A DNA stretch of 64,000 nucleotides, taken from the NCBI GenBank assembly GCA_013368375.1, contig JAACJP010000008.1:248001-312000 (forward strand). Direction: 5' to 3'. The DNA is from Tricholomella constricta. Its lineage: Eukaryota > Basidiomycota > Agaricomycetes > Agaricales > Lyophyllaceae. The translations under genes and the position numbers were made by a program. This document shows, in pieces, positions 34,720 through 54,633 of the stretch. The notes beneath the pieces were generated by a model, which saw nothing but the letters and a program-made list of their open reading frames with translations, was not told where the DNA came from and did no database searches. Every line of letters starts with the position of its first letter. Positions within the stretch are counted from its first letter, which is position 1.

Positions 34720-35762
34720 CTATCCAGTAGCAGCAGCTTGTGGTGGTGGCGCGAGTTTACGAAGGGATACGTCGTAGACCACTGTCTCAGGTGAATATGC
34801 AAATAGACAAGGAAGCGAGTGATGATAAACCTGCCTTCTTCGATCTTCTTGATGTCATATTTCAAACTGTCGAACCTCCGGCGTAGTGTGTCATTCTTGA
34901 GATTGAGCTGTACGGATGGTTAGGACCTGGACGCAGATGTATAAAAGAGAGGAACATCACCATGGAGAATCCAGTGAATAGATCTTTGACGAAGATAGAT
35001 ATCCGGATGGGTTCCTCATAGTTCCCCAGCGTCACTGCGTTAACGGCCAAACGAGACTGTATGATGGATGCGAAGCAGTAAGTATAGAATACTACACGCC
35101 AGAGCTGGGTAGGCCGAGGTAACGAAAGGAGAACACGTACTAATTCGTTGACGAGGCTGATCAGACCATGTAGATAATCCTCCACCGGCAGCGCCAGTCG
35201 ATCCTTCCACTCATCCTTGACTGATGATTGATAAATCAAGACATTGATGCTGTGACTCACAACTCAGCAGTTGAATATGCTCACTTCCCAGGATTTTGGA
35301 CACTTGAGACAGGGTAATCAAAGTGCGCGTTGAAAGATACTCGATCAGCGAAGCAGCAAATACGGCAGTCCTGAGCGAGTTTGACCACATTTCTTTCCAT
35401 CTCCAGAATTGGTTTTCTGGGATGAGAGCTACAAGCGCACTCATTGTTTCTTGACAGCTCGATAGCACTGGTCGCACAGTATCTAAGAGCGCGGCGACTG
35501 CAGCCACAGTTGGGAGCTATAGCATTGATGCGCGACACGGAGGGCCTCACTAGATTCTGGGCGCGTAGAGTGTATTTTGTTGAGCGTCCCGACCATAGTA
35601 CGCGTCTTCTTGTCCAGTTCTGCAACTTCGTCCTTGATTTGCTGAAATATTTTTTTCTATCACATCAAGTATGATCCACCAGGACATTTGAGACGGTACC
35701 TCTCTCAATTCTACATCCCGCTCGAGAAGAAAGTTGATGTTTTCAAGGTCTTGAGGATCCAT
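34720..35762 (-). CDS. Translin (C3PO endonuclease subunit)
   Basis: Single-stranded nucleic-acid-binding protein that forms an octamer with TRAX (C3PO) in RNA silencing and tRNA processing. ATG 35762 begins MDPQDLENINFLLERDVELRE, followed by a coiled coil (IKDEVAELDKKTRTMVGTLN). Then ENQFWRWKEMWSNSLRTAVF, AASLIEYLSTRTLITLSQVS, KILG, LALPVEDYLHGLISLVNELS, RLAVNAVTLGNYEEPIRISI, FVKDLFTGFSMLNLKNDTLR and RRFDSLKYDIKKIEEVVYDV match animal translin block by block. A final exon gives SLRKLAPPPQAAATG and TAG 34720-34722. VEDYL and LNLKNDTLR-R-D-LKYD are family hallmarks; TRAX lacks this C-terminus. No TRAX gene is in the window. Confidence 0.93.
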
Positions 35763-36000
35763 TGATGATCTGAGGTGTATGGAAGCGGAGCAAGCAGGTT
35801 CGAGTTCAAGTTGCGATCCAATTCTTCTGGCACGTGTGCGTTGACTCAAAAGGCGCGTCACCTCGGCATTGTCAATGCCACTGGCCTTTCAGCATCACCT
35901 CTCTTTAGCCTCTCATAACCTCCTCTCTTTTTTATCCTAAGTTCTTCTGCGCGTCTAAATTATATTCCTCGATCATCGTTCTGCTCCAGTCCAGCAAGCT
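35763..36000. promoter_or_regulatory. Divergent promoter translin / SEN1
   Basis: Only 238 bp separate the two start codons. The SEN1 side is pyrimidine-rich (ctcctctcttttttatcct, near 35920). No clear TATA box for either gene. Confidence 0.5.
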
Positions 36001-39000
36001 ATGGGCAGCTCGATCGACGTGGGGCAACTACTAGCTAGGCTACGTGATGTGCCGGTCGACACTGAACATATAACTGAGGCCGATCTCAGCACGCTTTACA
36101 ACCATCTCATGCACGTTCCCAGTGCTTCAGACAATGTTATCCACTGGTTTTGTCATCGCGTCGCGCCAGAAACATTGGAGGCAGCGACATTTTTGATTCG
36201 GATGTTTGCGTACGACAGTGTGGAACCATGGCGGAAAAGGTTTCATGCCTGTATGAGTGGCTGCTCGGACTGTGTCCAAGGGTTAGAGCGGGCCAAGGTA
36301 ACCTCGAGAAACACGTAAGTTTTATATCGCATCGAACTTCGTGCACTCATTTGGCTGCTCAGTTATTTTGGCGCGTATGCCGACCACACTTTGAATGCCT
36401 TTTATCAAACACTGGAAATCTGGGAACTTGACATGGTCCTGCAGGATCTCACGAAGGCTAATTTGGTCGGCCAATCTGCAGAGTCCCGCCAAAGAACGCT
36501 TTCCGACGTTCCCCAGGCCGTGGTGTACCGCATGGTGTCAAATTGGACTATCTTCAAAGACGCTAGGATCATATCCGTGATTCATGACCGACCTCCCACC
36601 GGCCCTTTACTTTCTTGGCCGAAAGACACGTTGCCATCAGGAATGCTTCTCCTTCTCATGGATGAAAAGGCCGGCGTTCGTCAATGGGCGCAAGCTCAGG
36701 CTTCGAACTGTTCTGCCGGTCCCATGGCGGACGACCACTTTATTGGCTCTTACCTGGATGCCATTGAAACGATCGGACGTCAACTCACTGATCCAACGTT
36801 GAATGCCCATTCAACTTTTTCATTCGCTCAGGACCCATCCGACCTGTGGCCAGGATTCCGTATCGCAGTGCGCCAAATACCCGCCAATGCCCTAGGCTCC
36901 AGGATTCGTCAGTATTCTGATCTTCGCGGAATTGTAACAAGACATCTATATGACACTGGACCCCGTTCGTCGCTTTGACTCTTCTCTTCAATCTGAACTT
37001 GACTGGCGGTTATACGATCAATCAACCAGATTTCTCGCATATCTTGCAATGCGTTCTTTTCTTTCTTAAACGTATGGATAACAAGTTCTGGGTTGGCGAA
37101 GGGCCCGAATTTCCTCAACTCGTGTTTGACTCCGTTAAGGACAATAAGTCCTTTTCTGAACTTCTGCAAAGTATTGACACATCCACGGAGCGTGTCTGGT
37201 TCCTCACTTGGTTTCCGGAATTCTTGCATACCATTTCCGAACTCCCCGCATACGGCGAAGTTCTCGCAAAGATGATAGACTTTTTATGTGAAGAGACGCA
37301 GCACGAGCGCTTCCAGGATGCAAGGCCGGGAATTATGTTGGCTGCGATCCGAGTAAGTTTTCCAATATTTAACGAGACTTACCTAACACTCCCTCAGCTT
37401 CTCAGCTCTGAACTCCAAAAACATTCTCGATACAAGTACAAAAATCGTCAGGCCCTATATAATACGCTCGATATTCATGGCGAGACTTTTCTCGCGGTGG
37501 CCTTTGCGCAGTCTTACGAGTCAGAGAAGTGGAAACTCGTACGGGATGTCGCTCGAACCTTTGTCGCGGCTGTCTTGCAAAATGACATCAACAATGTCAT
37601 AGCTACCATTATGCGCTCGACTCAACTCCTTGCTCTCACGCAGCAGAAACCCGATCCCAAAAAGCCTCCCTTGAAATCAGATATCGAAATTCTTTCCATA
37701 CGGAATTCGACTTGGAAGAAATTGTATTCCTCCATTCAACCCAATGATTCTGCTGGGATTGACACCATCATTGCTCTCGTGGCTCGGACCTGCCATATCG
37801 ACGGTATCAACCCAAGTCACTTCTCACCCTGCTTCAAAGTTCCTCTGGCCAAAGATAGCCAGGCTGCGGACGCGGCTTTAACAAAGGTCAATCGATCGCT
37901 AGAATTGTTCAGGGATGGCTTTCTGGCAACCATGAACAGTTATATCGATTTCAACACATCCACGGCCGCTCTGGATCTGTTACGTCGGCCTGGTGTCGTC
38001 AAAAACCTCATGAAGATTATGCTATGCCCCATGGAGGATCTTCAGGTTGCAGCCCAAGTATTAGTGGGTCTTGCATTTGATGCCGATGGGCGCCAGGAGT
38101 GTCTGCGAGCTTTACTCGAAAACATACCTGGAGAGGCACTAGAAGGCATCCTTGAATTTCTTACCACATTCAACGACTACGCCCCCGTGATGCCTGAGGC
38201 GTGCAGTTTATCGAAGTCGCTTGTTCGCTGCCTCACCGATATCCTCGACGTCCTTGCGGCAACTCCTAATGGTCTCCTCCACTCTCAGCATTTCTTAAGC
38301 CCCGAAAACGATAACGGCCCTGCAGCAAACCTCATGAAGCTGTGGAAGTTAATGAAAAAATCACTCACTGTCATCTTCAAACGCACACCTGTCTGGGCGC
38401 CATATTTCGACAATCAAGAAATGGTCTCGTGGATGCGAGATGCGCTTATATTTGGGAGAGACATGGTAGCGACCTGGAGGGTCATCGAACGCGCTGCGAA
38501 TTCCCGGGAGCCGGCCGCTACTCGTGATTCGGGGAAGCTCTCACAGATAGGAAAGCGGATGGTAAACGGCTTGCAGGACGTTCTTCACGAGCTGACTCGA
38601 TGGCTACGGTTGACGGATGAGGAGCTCCTCCACCAGTCTTTCGCATTACTTACGTCACTCCTCGGTTGCTTTCGTGACACTGGCTTGACGCCAACAGACG
38701 ACACAACGACGCGGCTCAGGAAGTTTGTCGAATCCGCACGTCGAAAGGGTGCCGACCCCAAGCAGCTTAACCACCGTCTTGATCCAACCAGAATCTTGAC
38801 GCTCGAGGCGGCATTGGACGACTTTGAAGATGTTGTCGAGATCATACCCCCGCCTAAGGCTGTTGAGCCTTTGAAGGCCACTGCGCCGTCGGCAAAAGGC
38901 AAGGGCGTCGAGCCGCATGCGAAACAGCGTTTCATCATGACTTCGACCAAAGCGACCCCCAAGGCCGTTCCAAGTTCGTCGGGACGTAGCTCCTCGACCT

Positions 39001-42000
39001 CGATCAAGTCACACTTTTTCACCGACCGCGACCAGCAGAAGCTTGATGCAGATATACCTGTGCCAACCTTCCGGAAATCATCCACAAACATCGCTCCTGT
39101 GAGCAGACCAATAGTTGGCCCGTCAGCTCGCGGCTCCACCTTGGGCCCCAAGTTTGAAGGTCAGGCACCCGCCCTTCAAACAGAGTCGTCCAGCTCCGAA
39201 TCAGAAAGCGATAGCGAGGATGACGGGAAACCGGGCGGATTGGCACGCCTGTCAATGCTGCAACGCTCCCCGAAGATCAAGAAACCCATAGAACGTCGAA
39301 AGATTATGACATTGGATATCCCAGTGCAGAAGAGTGCCATGCAAGAACGACTTGCGCGCAGAGACGAAATTCGCAATGCTCGCATTCGACTGAACCCCGA
39401 TATCTCTGAGCTCCACAAAACACTTCTCTCGTGGGACTACCAGCACACAGGTCCCCATCCGCCTGGGAAGAAATTCGTGTACTCGAACGTTCCCAATAGC
39501 TTCAACAGTTACGATGACTACAGGAAGACCCTTGAACCCTTGCTACTGTTGGATCTGTGGGCACAGATTGTTCAGGCGAAGGAGGAGACCCAAGAACTCT
39601 TCAACGTCAAGGTTACTGCGCGCCAGTTCTCTGACCAGTGGCTCAACGTCGATGTTTCGTTCGAGGGCAGCTTAAGGAAGGACTGGTATCTATCTGACAC
39701 TGATCTCATTCTTTTGAGGCATTCGAAATCCTCGAAGTGCATCATGGCCAAAACAACGAGCTACAAGTCGACGCCACATGGCCCACAACAAGGAACACAA
39801 GCATCGTTCCGCTGCAATGCCAAGAATGACCCTGGCTTGCAGATAAATACCACCTGGCAGCTCACTAAAATCATGAAGTAGGTTTCACTCCGATGACTCG
39901 TCGTGCGGTTCACTGACAGCGATTAGTTTAACGACAGTGCAACGAGAATATGCTAGCCTCGTATCCGTCCCCTACTATGATCAGTTTGGCACTATCCTAC
40001 AACCGCGTCTGGCGAACCTGCCCGAAATCAACGCAAAGGACATTCGAGACACTATGGCGACCTATCGGGTCAATGAACCACAAGCCAAGGCCATCTTGAG
40101 TGCCCTTCGCTCTCAGGGATTTGTGCTCATTCAAGGGTAGGCTCGTTGGTTTGATGTTCGGATTATCGTTAACTACCTTTTCATCAAGACCTCCAGGGAC
40201 AGGAAAAACATCGACGATATGCAGTCTTGTTGCCGCTTCTCTGTCAAGCTCAAAACCTACCGTCATAGTCGGAGGACGCGGCGGTCCCGCAGCGAAAACT
40301 CCGACAAAAGTTCTCCTCTGCGCTCCGAGCAATGCTGCAATCGACGAAATCGCGGCACGAATTCACACTGGCGGCTTTGGGCCCAAGAAACCAGGTTCTA
40401 TCAAAGTGGTTCGGATCGGTGCGAAAAATACAATGAACGCCAGTGTCCAGGAGATTTGTTTGGATAATTTGGTGGAGGCGAAGATTGCGAAGGATGCAGC
40501 TACTTCAGGCAAACCGACAGATGCCTCGACGGAAACCATGTCCTTGCAGCATGAGATCGAATCTCTCAAACAGCTGAAAATTCAGAAGGAGCAGGAAAAG
40601 GAAAATACCCACGATAACAGTGAACGGAGACAGGCCCTCATCGACGAGATATCGCAGCTACGTGCGCGTCAAACTGGTCTTGTCAGAGAGCTGAATCGTC
40701 GCCGGGATCAGAACAAGTCCACGATGCGCGATCTCGATGCCAAACGCAGGGCATTTAAGTTGGACGTGCTTCAAGAATCAGATGTGATCTGTACTACCTT
40801 ATCGGGGGCTGCGTTAGAACTTCTGGGACGCTTCGAATTCGAGATGGTCATCATCGACGAAGCGGCGCAGTGTGTCGAGCTCAGTTCACTGATACCTCTC
40901 AAGTATCAATCCAAGAGATGCGTGATGGTTGGAGATCCTCAACAGCTGCCTCCCACTGTCATCTCACAAGAGGTAACTCGACTCCAGGGTATCATCATGC
41001 TTTACTTACCATCACCGCTTGTTTCAAGGCTTGCCGCTTCAAATACAACGAATCACTTTTCGTCCGCCTTCAGGGTTACCGGCCCAATGCAGTCCATCTT
41101 CTGAGGTGCGCCATTTGACCTTTTGGCGTTTCAGAGTCTGATCAGAAGTATCTTCAGCATTCAATACCGTATGCATCCCGAAATTAGCCGCCTTCCAAGT
41201 CGTGTGTTCTACCAAGGGCGATTACAGGACGGTCCCGGGATGGATATCAAGACAAAACAACCCTGGCACCCACATCCAAAGTTTGGAACATACCGATTTT
41301 ACAACGTCGCCAAAGGTTTAGAAGAATCTGGAACTCGTTCGAGTCTCAAAAACATGGCTGAATGCAGGGTCGCGGTCGCTCTCTATGCTCGCCTTGTTCA
41401 GGAGTTTTCCTCTATCGATTTTAGCTATCGTGTTGGAATAGTATCCATGTACCGAGCGCAGATTGTCGAACTTCGTCGCCAATTTGAGCAACGCTTCGGT
41501 CCACAGATACTCGACACCGTGGATTTTAACACCGTGGACGGATTCCAGGGCCAGGAGAAAGATATCATCATTCTTTCTTGTGTTCGCTCAGGTCCTGGTT
41601 TACAGTCCATTGGCTTTTTGTCAGGTATGTTGGTCAATACATAGTACGTTACTTTCCATTGACTGTGATGCAGACTATCGGCGTATGAACGTTGCCCTCA
41701 CTCGAGCAAAATCATCCCTTTTTATTCTTGGAAATGCTCCCACCCTCGAACGAAGTGACGACACCTGGCGAAACATTGTCGTTGATGCCCGCACAAGGTC
41801 TTCTCTATTTAACGTGAGATTTCGAAATACCAGCTCCTTTGGCCCATAGACTAAAACTGAACAGACGGATCCCACATTTTTCACCACCCCAACGTCAACG
41901 ATCACAGTCCCTCCGCCAGCCACACCGACCAAAGCTTCCAGAGTGGTGCCCCAAGCGCCAATACCTACAGACCTCGTAAAACCTCAAAATTTTAGATCAG

Positions 42001-42388
42001 TCCCATCAGTTTCCGGGCCATCCAAACTTCCGCAGTCTAAATCCAACGTGGATCTACCACAGCCGGTTAGTAGTTCACGTCTCGGCGATGGCTCGTCGGG
42101 CTCCAGTCAGCAGAAGCCACCTACCACTGTCTCGCCTCTCGAAACCACAGCTATCCCAAGCCTCAAAAGGCCTGTCGACAGCATGGAACCCTCTGCGCGA
42201 CCTTCTGAAGCTGCTAAACCTCGACCTCCCGCCAAACGACAAAAGCAAACTAGCATATTTATCCCAAAAAACAACAAAAAGGTGTGTTTTACAGTCGTTG
42301 GATACCTTCTGTTTCCTGATTGTAACCGATCCAGCGACCACCTGATGACAGTGCTGGAGGTCCGCCCAACAATAGACGACGACTATAA
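36001..42388 (+). CDS. SEN1: Sen1-type superfamily 1B RNA/DNA helicase
   Basis: Orthologue of Sen1/senataxin, which unwinds R-loops and terminates non-coding transcription. ATG 36001 starts a long alpha-helical N-terminal domain (LLARLRDVPVDTEHITEADL; LFNLN, DTSTERVWFLTWFPEFLHTI; ALEGILEFLTTFNDYAPVMP), encoded mainly by the large exon 36975-39881. A Ser/acidic linker follows (SSSSESESDSEDDGKPGGLA). The helicase core begins VNEPQAKAILSALRSQGFVL; Walker A GPPGTGKTSTICSLVAASL is split by an intron after IQG. Then VLLCAPSNAAIDEIAARIHT, a charged insert (KQLKIQKEQEKENT), EMVIIDEAAQCVELSSLIPL, CVMVGDPQQLPPTVIS, QYRMHPEISRLPSRVFYQGR, VDFNTVDGFQGQEKDIIILS and RRMNVALTRAKSSLFILGNA. The tail has SIFIPKNNKKRPPD and ends NNRRRL at TAA 42386-42388. 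AATAAA at 42407 is a possible poly(A) signal. Confidence 0.94.
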
Positions 42389-42480
42389 CGACACTATACC
42401 CACTGGAATAAATTATCATCCACGCTATATAGAAGGTCCCCTATACTACTGCTCTATAATATCAGTTATACATTAATGGA

Positions 42481-46879
<4,399 letters not shown>

Positions 46880-47132
46880 GCTAGTTCCAGTCTCCTTGGG
46901 ACCTTCCTAGCCTGACTAGTCGTGTTACTGAGGTCGCCGTGTGTGTAAACAGATTTTGCAAATTCAATCTCACGTGCCAGGAAAAGCTGATCACATGTAC
47001 AGTGATTCGTGAATTGTCGCTCCGGATCCGGCGTGCGAACAAACAAAAACTGGATTGACTCGAACATCAGGTCCGCCTTCACCTCCACCTATAAATTGCA
47101 ACCTCTTGACACTCCACCGGCTTCACTTTGAA
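46880..47132. promoter_or_regulatory. Divergent promoter DHX37 / F-box-like gene
   Basis: About 253 bp between start codons. It should carry both promoters; if the DHX37-type gene has an extra 5' exon, that exon would lie here. I see no TATA box. Confidence 0.4.
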
Positions 47133-48869
47133 ATGCGAGGGCTAAGTTCGCTCCCTTTGGACGACGATGTCGTAGATAGGATCCTCACATTCCTGCCTAA
47201 CTACTCCACTTTGCAAGCTACTATATTGGCGTCAAAGGCTTTTCACAATGTCTTCAAGATGTACCCAACCGCAACTATTCGCGCTGTTTCCTACAACGTA
47301 GTTGGGCCAGCTCTACCTCAAGCCATCAGCGTACTTCGATATTCCCTCCCAGATTCTGACTCAGATGGTCAGACGAACTTGTCAATGACTCCCCCGCCCC
47401 GTCCATGGGAGGAAACTGATCCTGTGTCTCCAATATCCAATGAAGAGTGTCGAGCGTTGCAAAGGAATGCTCAAGTTGTCAACACCTTGGAAGACCTGTT
47501 TAGCTCGAGGCACGTGGAGATTGCAGTTGGTTGACGGTCGATGACCAACGCATGATCACAGGCACAAAGATCGCGCCTCGCAAACGAGCATCCTGCACTC
47601 CATGGAATCTTGGAGGTTTCGCCGAGCAGTATACCGGCTAATGCTGTTCGCCAAGGCTTTTCCGCCAGACGAATATGAGGACGACTTTGACTCGGATGAA
47701 CCTCCTGATGCTAATGAATTGCTGAGGGTCAGAGTTCAACGGAAAAAGTTATTGGCGAAGTTCACGAATTCTGAGCTTCGTGAGGTGAATAGCGTTGCGA
47801 TATTCCTGATAGAAGTTGCGAAGTGGGCTCACATTGCGGACGGGTTGCACTGTGCGTTGTTTTCTCCTAGTAGAGTCAGTCATGATGAATTACGAAATAA
47901 TTAATAAGTAAGCTTTCAGATGATGGTGCCCTTGGGTCAGGGGATCTTCCTCTTGCGCGTGGCCCCACGATGATTTTGGAAGCATACCAGAACAAATATG
48001 TGGAGGACCTCGTTGGAGAATGCCATGATGACCAGATGCCCTCCATGCTAGCTGAATATATTTTTGATCCCTTGAGCAGGATTTGGAGGGAACGCAATGA
48101 AAAACCACCGCCATCCGACACCACACATTGGAACTCTATCCTCGACACCATTCATGGTGGCGCAGACATGTGTAAGAGCCTGTCATTTCTCTGACTCCGT
48201 TTATACTGACATAAGTTTTGCAGGCCACAGATGCAACGTTGTACGCGGGTTCGATCTTTGGAATGAGTCGAGTCAGTCACTATTTGCAACACTGAGCCTT
48301 ACCTGACAGCTCCTTTCAGACTGGGGGTACTTGGAAGGTGTTTCCACCTCCCTGAATAGAAATGCCATACCTCAGCTGGTAAAGGGAAATTTTATCAGCA
48401 ACGTCCTCGATGGACCAAACTTTAGGACACGAGTCATGAATGTGGCGTATACGAAATTGCTCAACGAGATATACCAAGTCAAAACATCTGCGTATGATAC
48501 CTGGAATAAGCAAGACTGGTTGTGTGAAGCGTGTATCATCGAAATTATCCGTTCACACCTCCACCTTTGGTACCTAGAACGAAAAAGAGAAAGTGGGTAC
48601 AGATGTCTCGAATACATGCAGGGTCTCGATTCTAATTTCGACTTACTGTAGATGGCGAACAAATTCCTGAGGACTGCTGGTTCGTAATCAAGTAACTTAA
48701 AGATCGTTTGTTTTGACGCATTCGGATAGGTACGGATATGACTGCCGGACGCAGACACATAGTATGCATCATGCTGCCCGTGTCAATGTACGCGTCATTT
48801 TGTCCTTGGAATGACATACTCGCCTTTACTGATAACTTTCTTCAGCATCTCTGCGCACCTACACGCTAG
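47133..48869 (+). CDS. F-box-like protein with Cys/His-rich C-terminus
   Basis: ATG 47133 begins MRGLSSLPLDDDVVDRILTF, an F-box-like N-terminus (L-P-x-D-V-V-D-R-I-L, then LPNYSTLQATILASKAFHNV). F-box proteins are substrate receptors of SCF ubiquitin ligases. The middle is helical: WRFRRAVYRLMLFAKAFPPD, EDDFDSDEPPDANELLRVRV, SVAIFLIEVAKWAHIADGLH, then GPTMILEAYQNKYVEDLVGE and LVKGNFISNVLDGPNFRTRV. Small 3' exons encode GEQIPEDCWYGYDCRTQTHS, MHHAARVNHLCAPTR and a stop at 48867-48869. The arrangement C-x5-C-x8-H-x5-H resembles a PBZ-type zinc finger. Such proteins with a conserved CWYGYNCRT-type tail are, as far as I recall, widespread and multicopy in Agaricomycetes; their function is not known. 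The Phe/Leu residues of the F-box make the N-terminal call moderately sure. Confidence 0.75.
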
Positions 48870-49296
48870 ACTCGCGCTAGACGCAGCGTAAGGAATCTCG
48901 AGTGTGTTCGTCTCCGGCTTCCGAAAGTCAATCTTGTCCTCCGATTTTAAGTCTCTCCTAGACAGACACCATCAGTCTTCCCTCCGTTCTGTACCTCCGA
49001 TCATAGATCAGAAGTACCTCATCTGTTTGGACATTATACAAATTTATCTTATGTTGCTTCAATGTTCATTCACCAATCGCAAGTTCAACGCAGACCAGTA
49101 CTGGCATCGTCCCAAATTTATATTGGTACACAACTCACGCCATAAATTCACATTTACCAGAACTCATATTTATCATGTATCTTTTCTGTTACCACACAAC
49201 GGCGCGTGGCGTGACAATCGCGTCTTGTCACAGCATCGCGTCACGAAATCTCTCTTGATTTCTGCCCATTGCCATCTTTTCCTGGCTCGAGCAGCC
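48870..49296. promoter_or_regulatory. Intergenic region before DAD1
   Basis: About 427 bp with no supported coding exon. A frame beginning 48904 runs into DAD1 but starts with GTG and is non-conserved in character. The promoter and 5' UTR of DAD1 are expected here. Confidence 0.35.
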
Positions 49297-49647
49297 ATGT
49301 CCCAATCGGACGAGGAGTCTGCCTTTTTTGAACGTGAACGCGATAGACTATCTCGCGAGATCACATCTGTGAGGGCCTTATGTGCATCAGGCCATTTAAT
49401 CTAATGTTCTGAATAGGGCTTCGAGGAGTTGCTCTCCTCCACGAACGTGTTGAATCGCAAGCTAGAGGAGGTGCTTGGAATGACGAAAGAATACGACACA
49501 ATAGCCGCGCTATGGCAGAGCTTCTATCAGCTCATGCGCGGACCCACGACGGACGACGAGGACAGTGGGGAACAGATGCCTGGTCTTCCAGGTACAGGGG
49601 GTCATGTTGTATCAATGAAACAGAGCAAGGGTCCAGGAGCCCAATGA
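49297..49647 (+). CDS. DAD1: DASH/DAM1 complex subunit Dad1
   Basis: Small kinetochore protein of the fungal DASH ring that couples kinetochores to microtubules. ATG 49297 begins MSQSDEESAFFERERDRLSR and the first exon ends EITS. After a short intron (donor GTGAGG, acceptor GAATAG) exon 2 reads GFEELLSSTNVLNRKLEEVL, GMTKEYDTIAALWQSFYQLM and a Gly/Met-rich tail. The pattern of heptad leucines with LNRKLEEVLGMTKEYDTIAALW is characteristic of Dad1 (N-L-N-R-x-L-E-x-V-I-G). The tail after QLMRGPTTDDEDSG is longer than in yeast Dad1 and looks disordered. Length, about 100 residues, fits the family. Confidence 0.9.
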
Positions 49648-49795
49648 GGGTACGTGAGACAATAAACTAAACAGATTCCTATTTACGAAGACAGATATCG
49701 GGGTACACGGATGATGGCACAGACGGTCACAACAAGTAAGATATGTACGTATTGATGTAAAACACGAGCAGCTATGATTTTTGAGAATAAGCGTT
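49648..49795. other. Short convergent 3' gap between DAD1 and PKC1
   Basis: 148 bp with no coding sequence; both 3' UTRs must fit or overlap here. Confidence 0.4.
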
Positions 49796-53843
<4,048 letters not shown>

Positions 53844-54633
53844 AACTGTAAGTCCAGAGGTGTGGTCGCTGCTGGATGCACGAAAGCCGATGGATTTCTG
53901 TTGAAATCAGAATCTCTGGGTGGCTGTTCAATTGGGGCTGTGGCGCCTATTTTAATATATAATTACTTTGCTATGTCTATATTCGCTATGTCTTTACTCA
54001 TGTGAGGTAAAGCGAGGCGCCGAACGCATATCACCTTAAGTATGCCTTCCATTGCGTGTCGATCAAGGATTCAGGCAGTGTCGGACCATTGCAGCTTGTC
54101 TCTCGGCGTCCGACATCATCTGGTGGCTGGAAAGCCTTCTGATCTGGTGTATAACTTGAACAAGACGCGCTTTCCGAACGATGTCGACGTGTTGGTGGCA
54201 TCTAACATTGTCATTACGCTTTCTGGAGTTTCCGACGGTGTGAGGGTCTCCGCTGAGGAAATATCCGCGTCCGCACTTTCTCAGCATCTCGTGGATTGCT
54301 TTGAGACGGTAATGTACCGTCGTTGGAGATGCATATCGCTGAACGAGTCATCAGAATGCGACCGAGCTTGGCCTGAATGCTGTTTCAAAGTTGTGCATAG
54401 ATGAAAAGGATGGACTCCCTAAGGGTAAGTGTCCTTCTCAGACTCGTCCTTCAGTATCTTGTTGATTGAAGCGCGGGGTAGTGGTGTTGACGTTGTCGCG
54501 TCGACTGCCTGCAAATCCAGAAATACTTCCTGTCCACGCCGTGTTGGTTGCCATAGACCTTTGTTATTCCTGGCAAACGCCCGATTATTCACAGACTAAG
54601 CCTGACCGAGCAAGCCATCCATTCGCTCCAAGG
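53844..54633. promoter_or_regulatory. Region between PKC1 and the unknown acidic-protein gene
   Basis: About 790 bp. A plus-strand frame from ATG 54042 (MPSIACRSRIQAVSDHCSLS) is open for 120 codons, and ATG 54405 (MDSLR) precedes a GTAAGT donor; either could be a 5' exon of the downstream gene, but I could not build a consistent splice path. The PKC1 promoter must also lie here. Confidence 0.35.

Noticed and set aside
38585..39151. 188-codon minus-strand open frame
   Set aside because: Antisense to the main SEN1 exon; no independent motif, start context or introns.
42240..42300. PIP-box (PCNA-binding) in the SEN1 tail, QTSIFIPK
   Set aside because: The paired aromatic residues required by the PIP consensus are missing.
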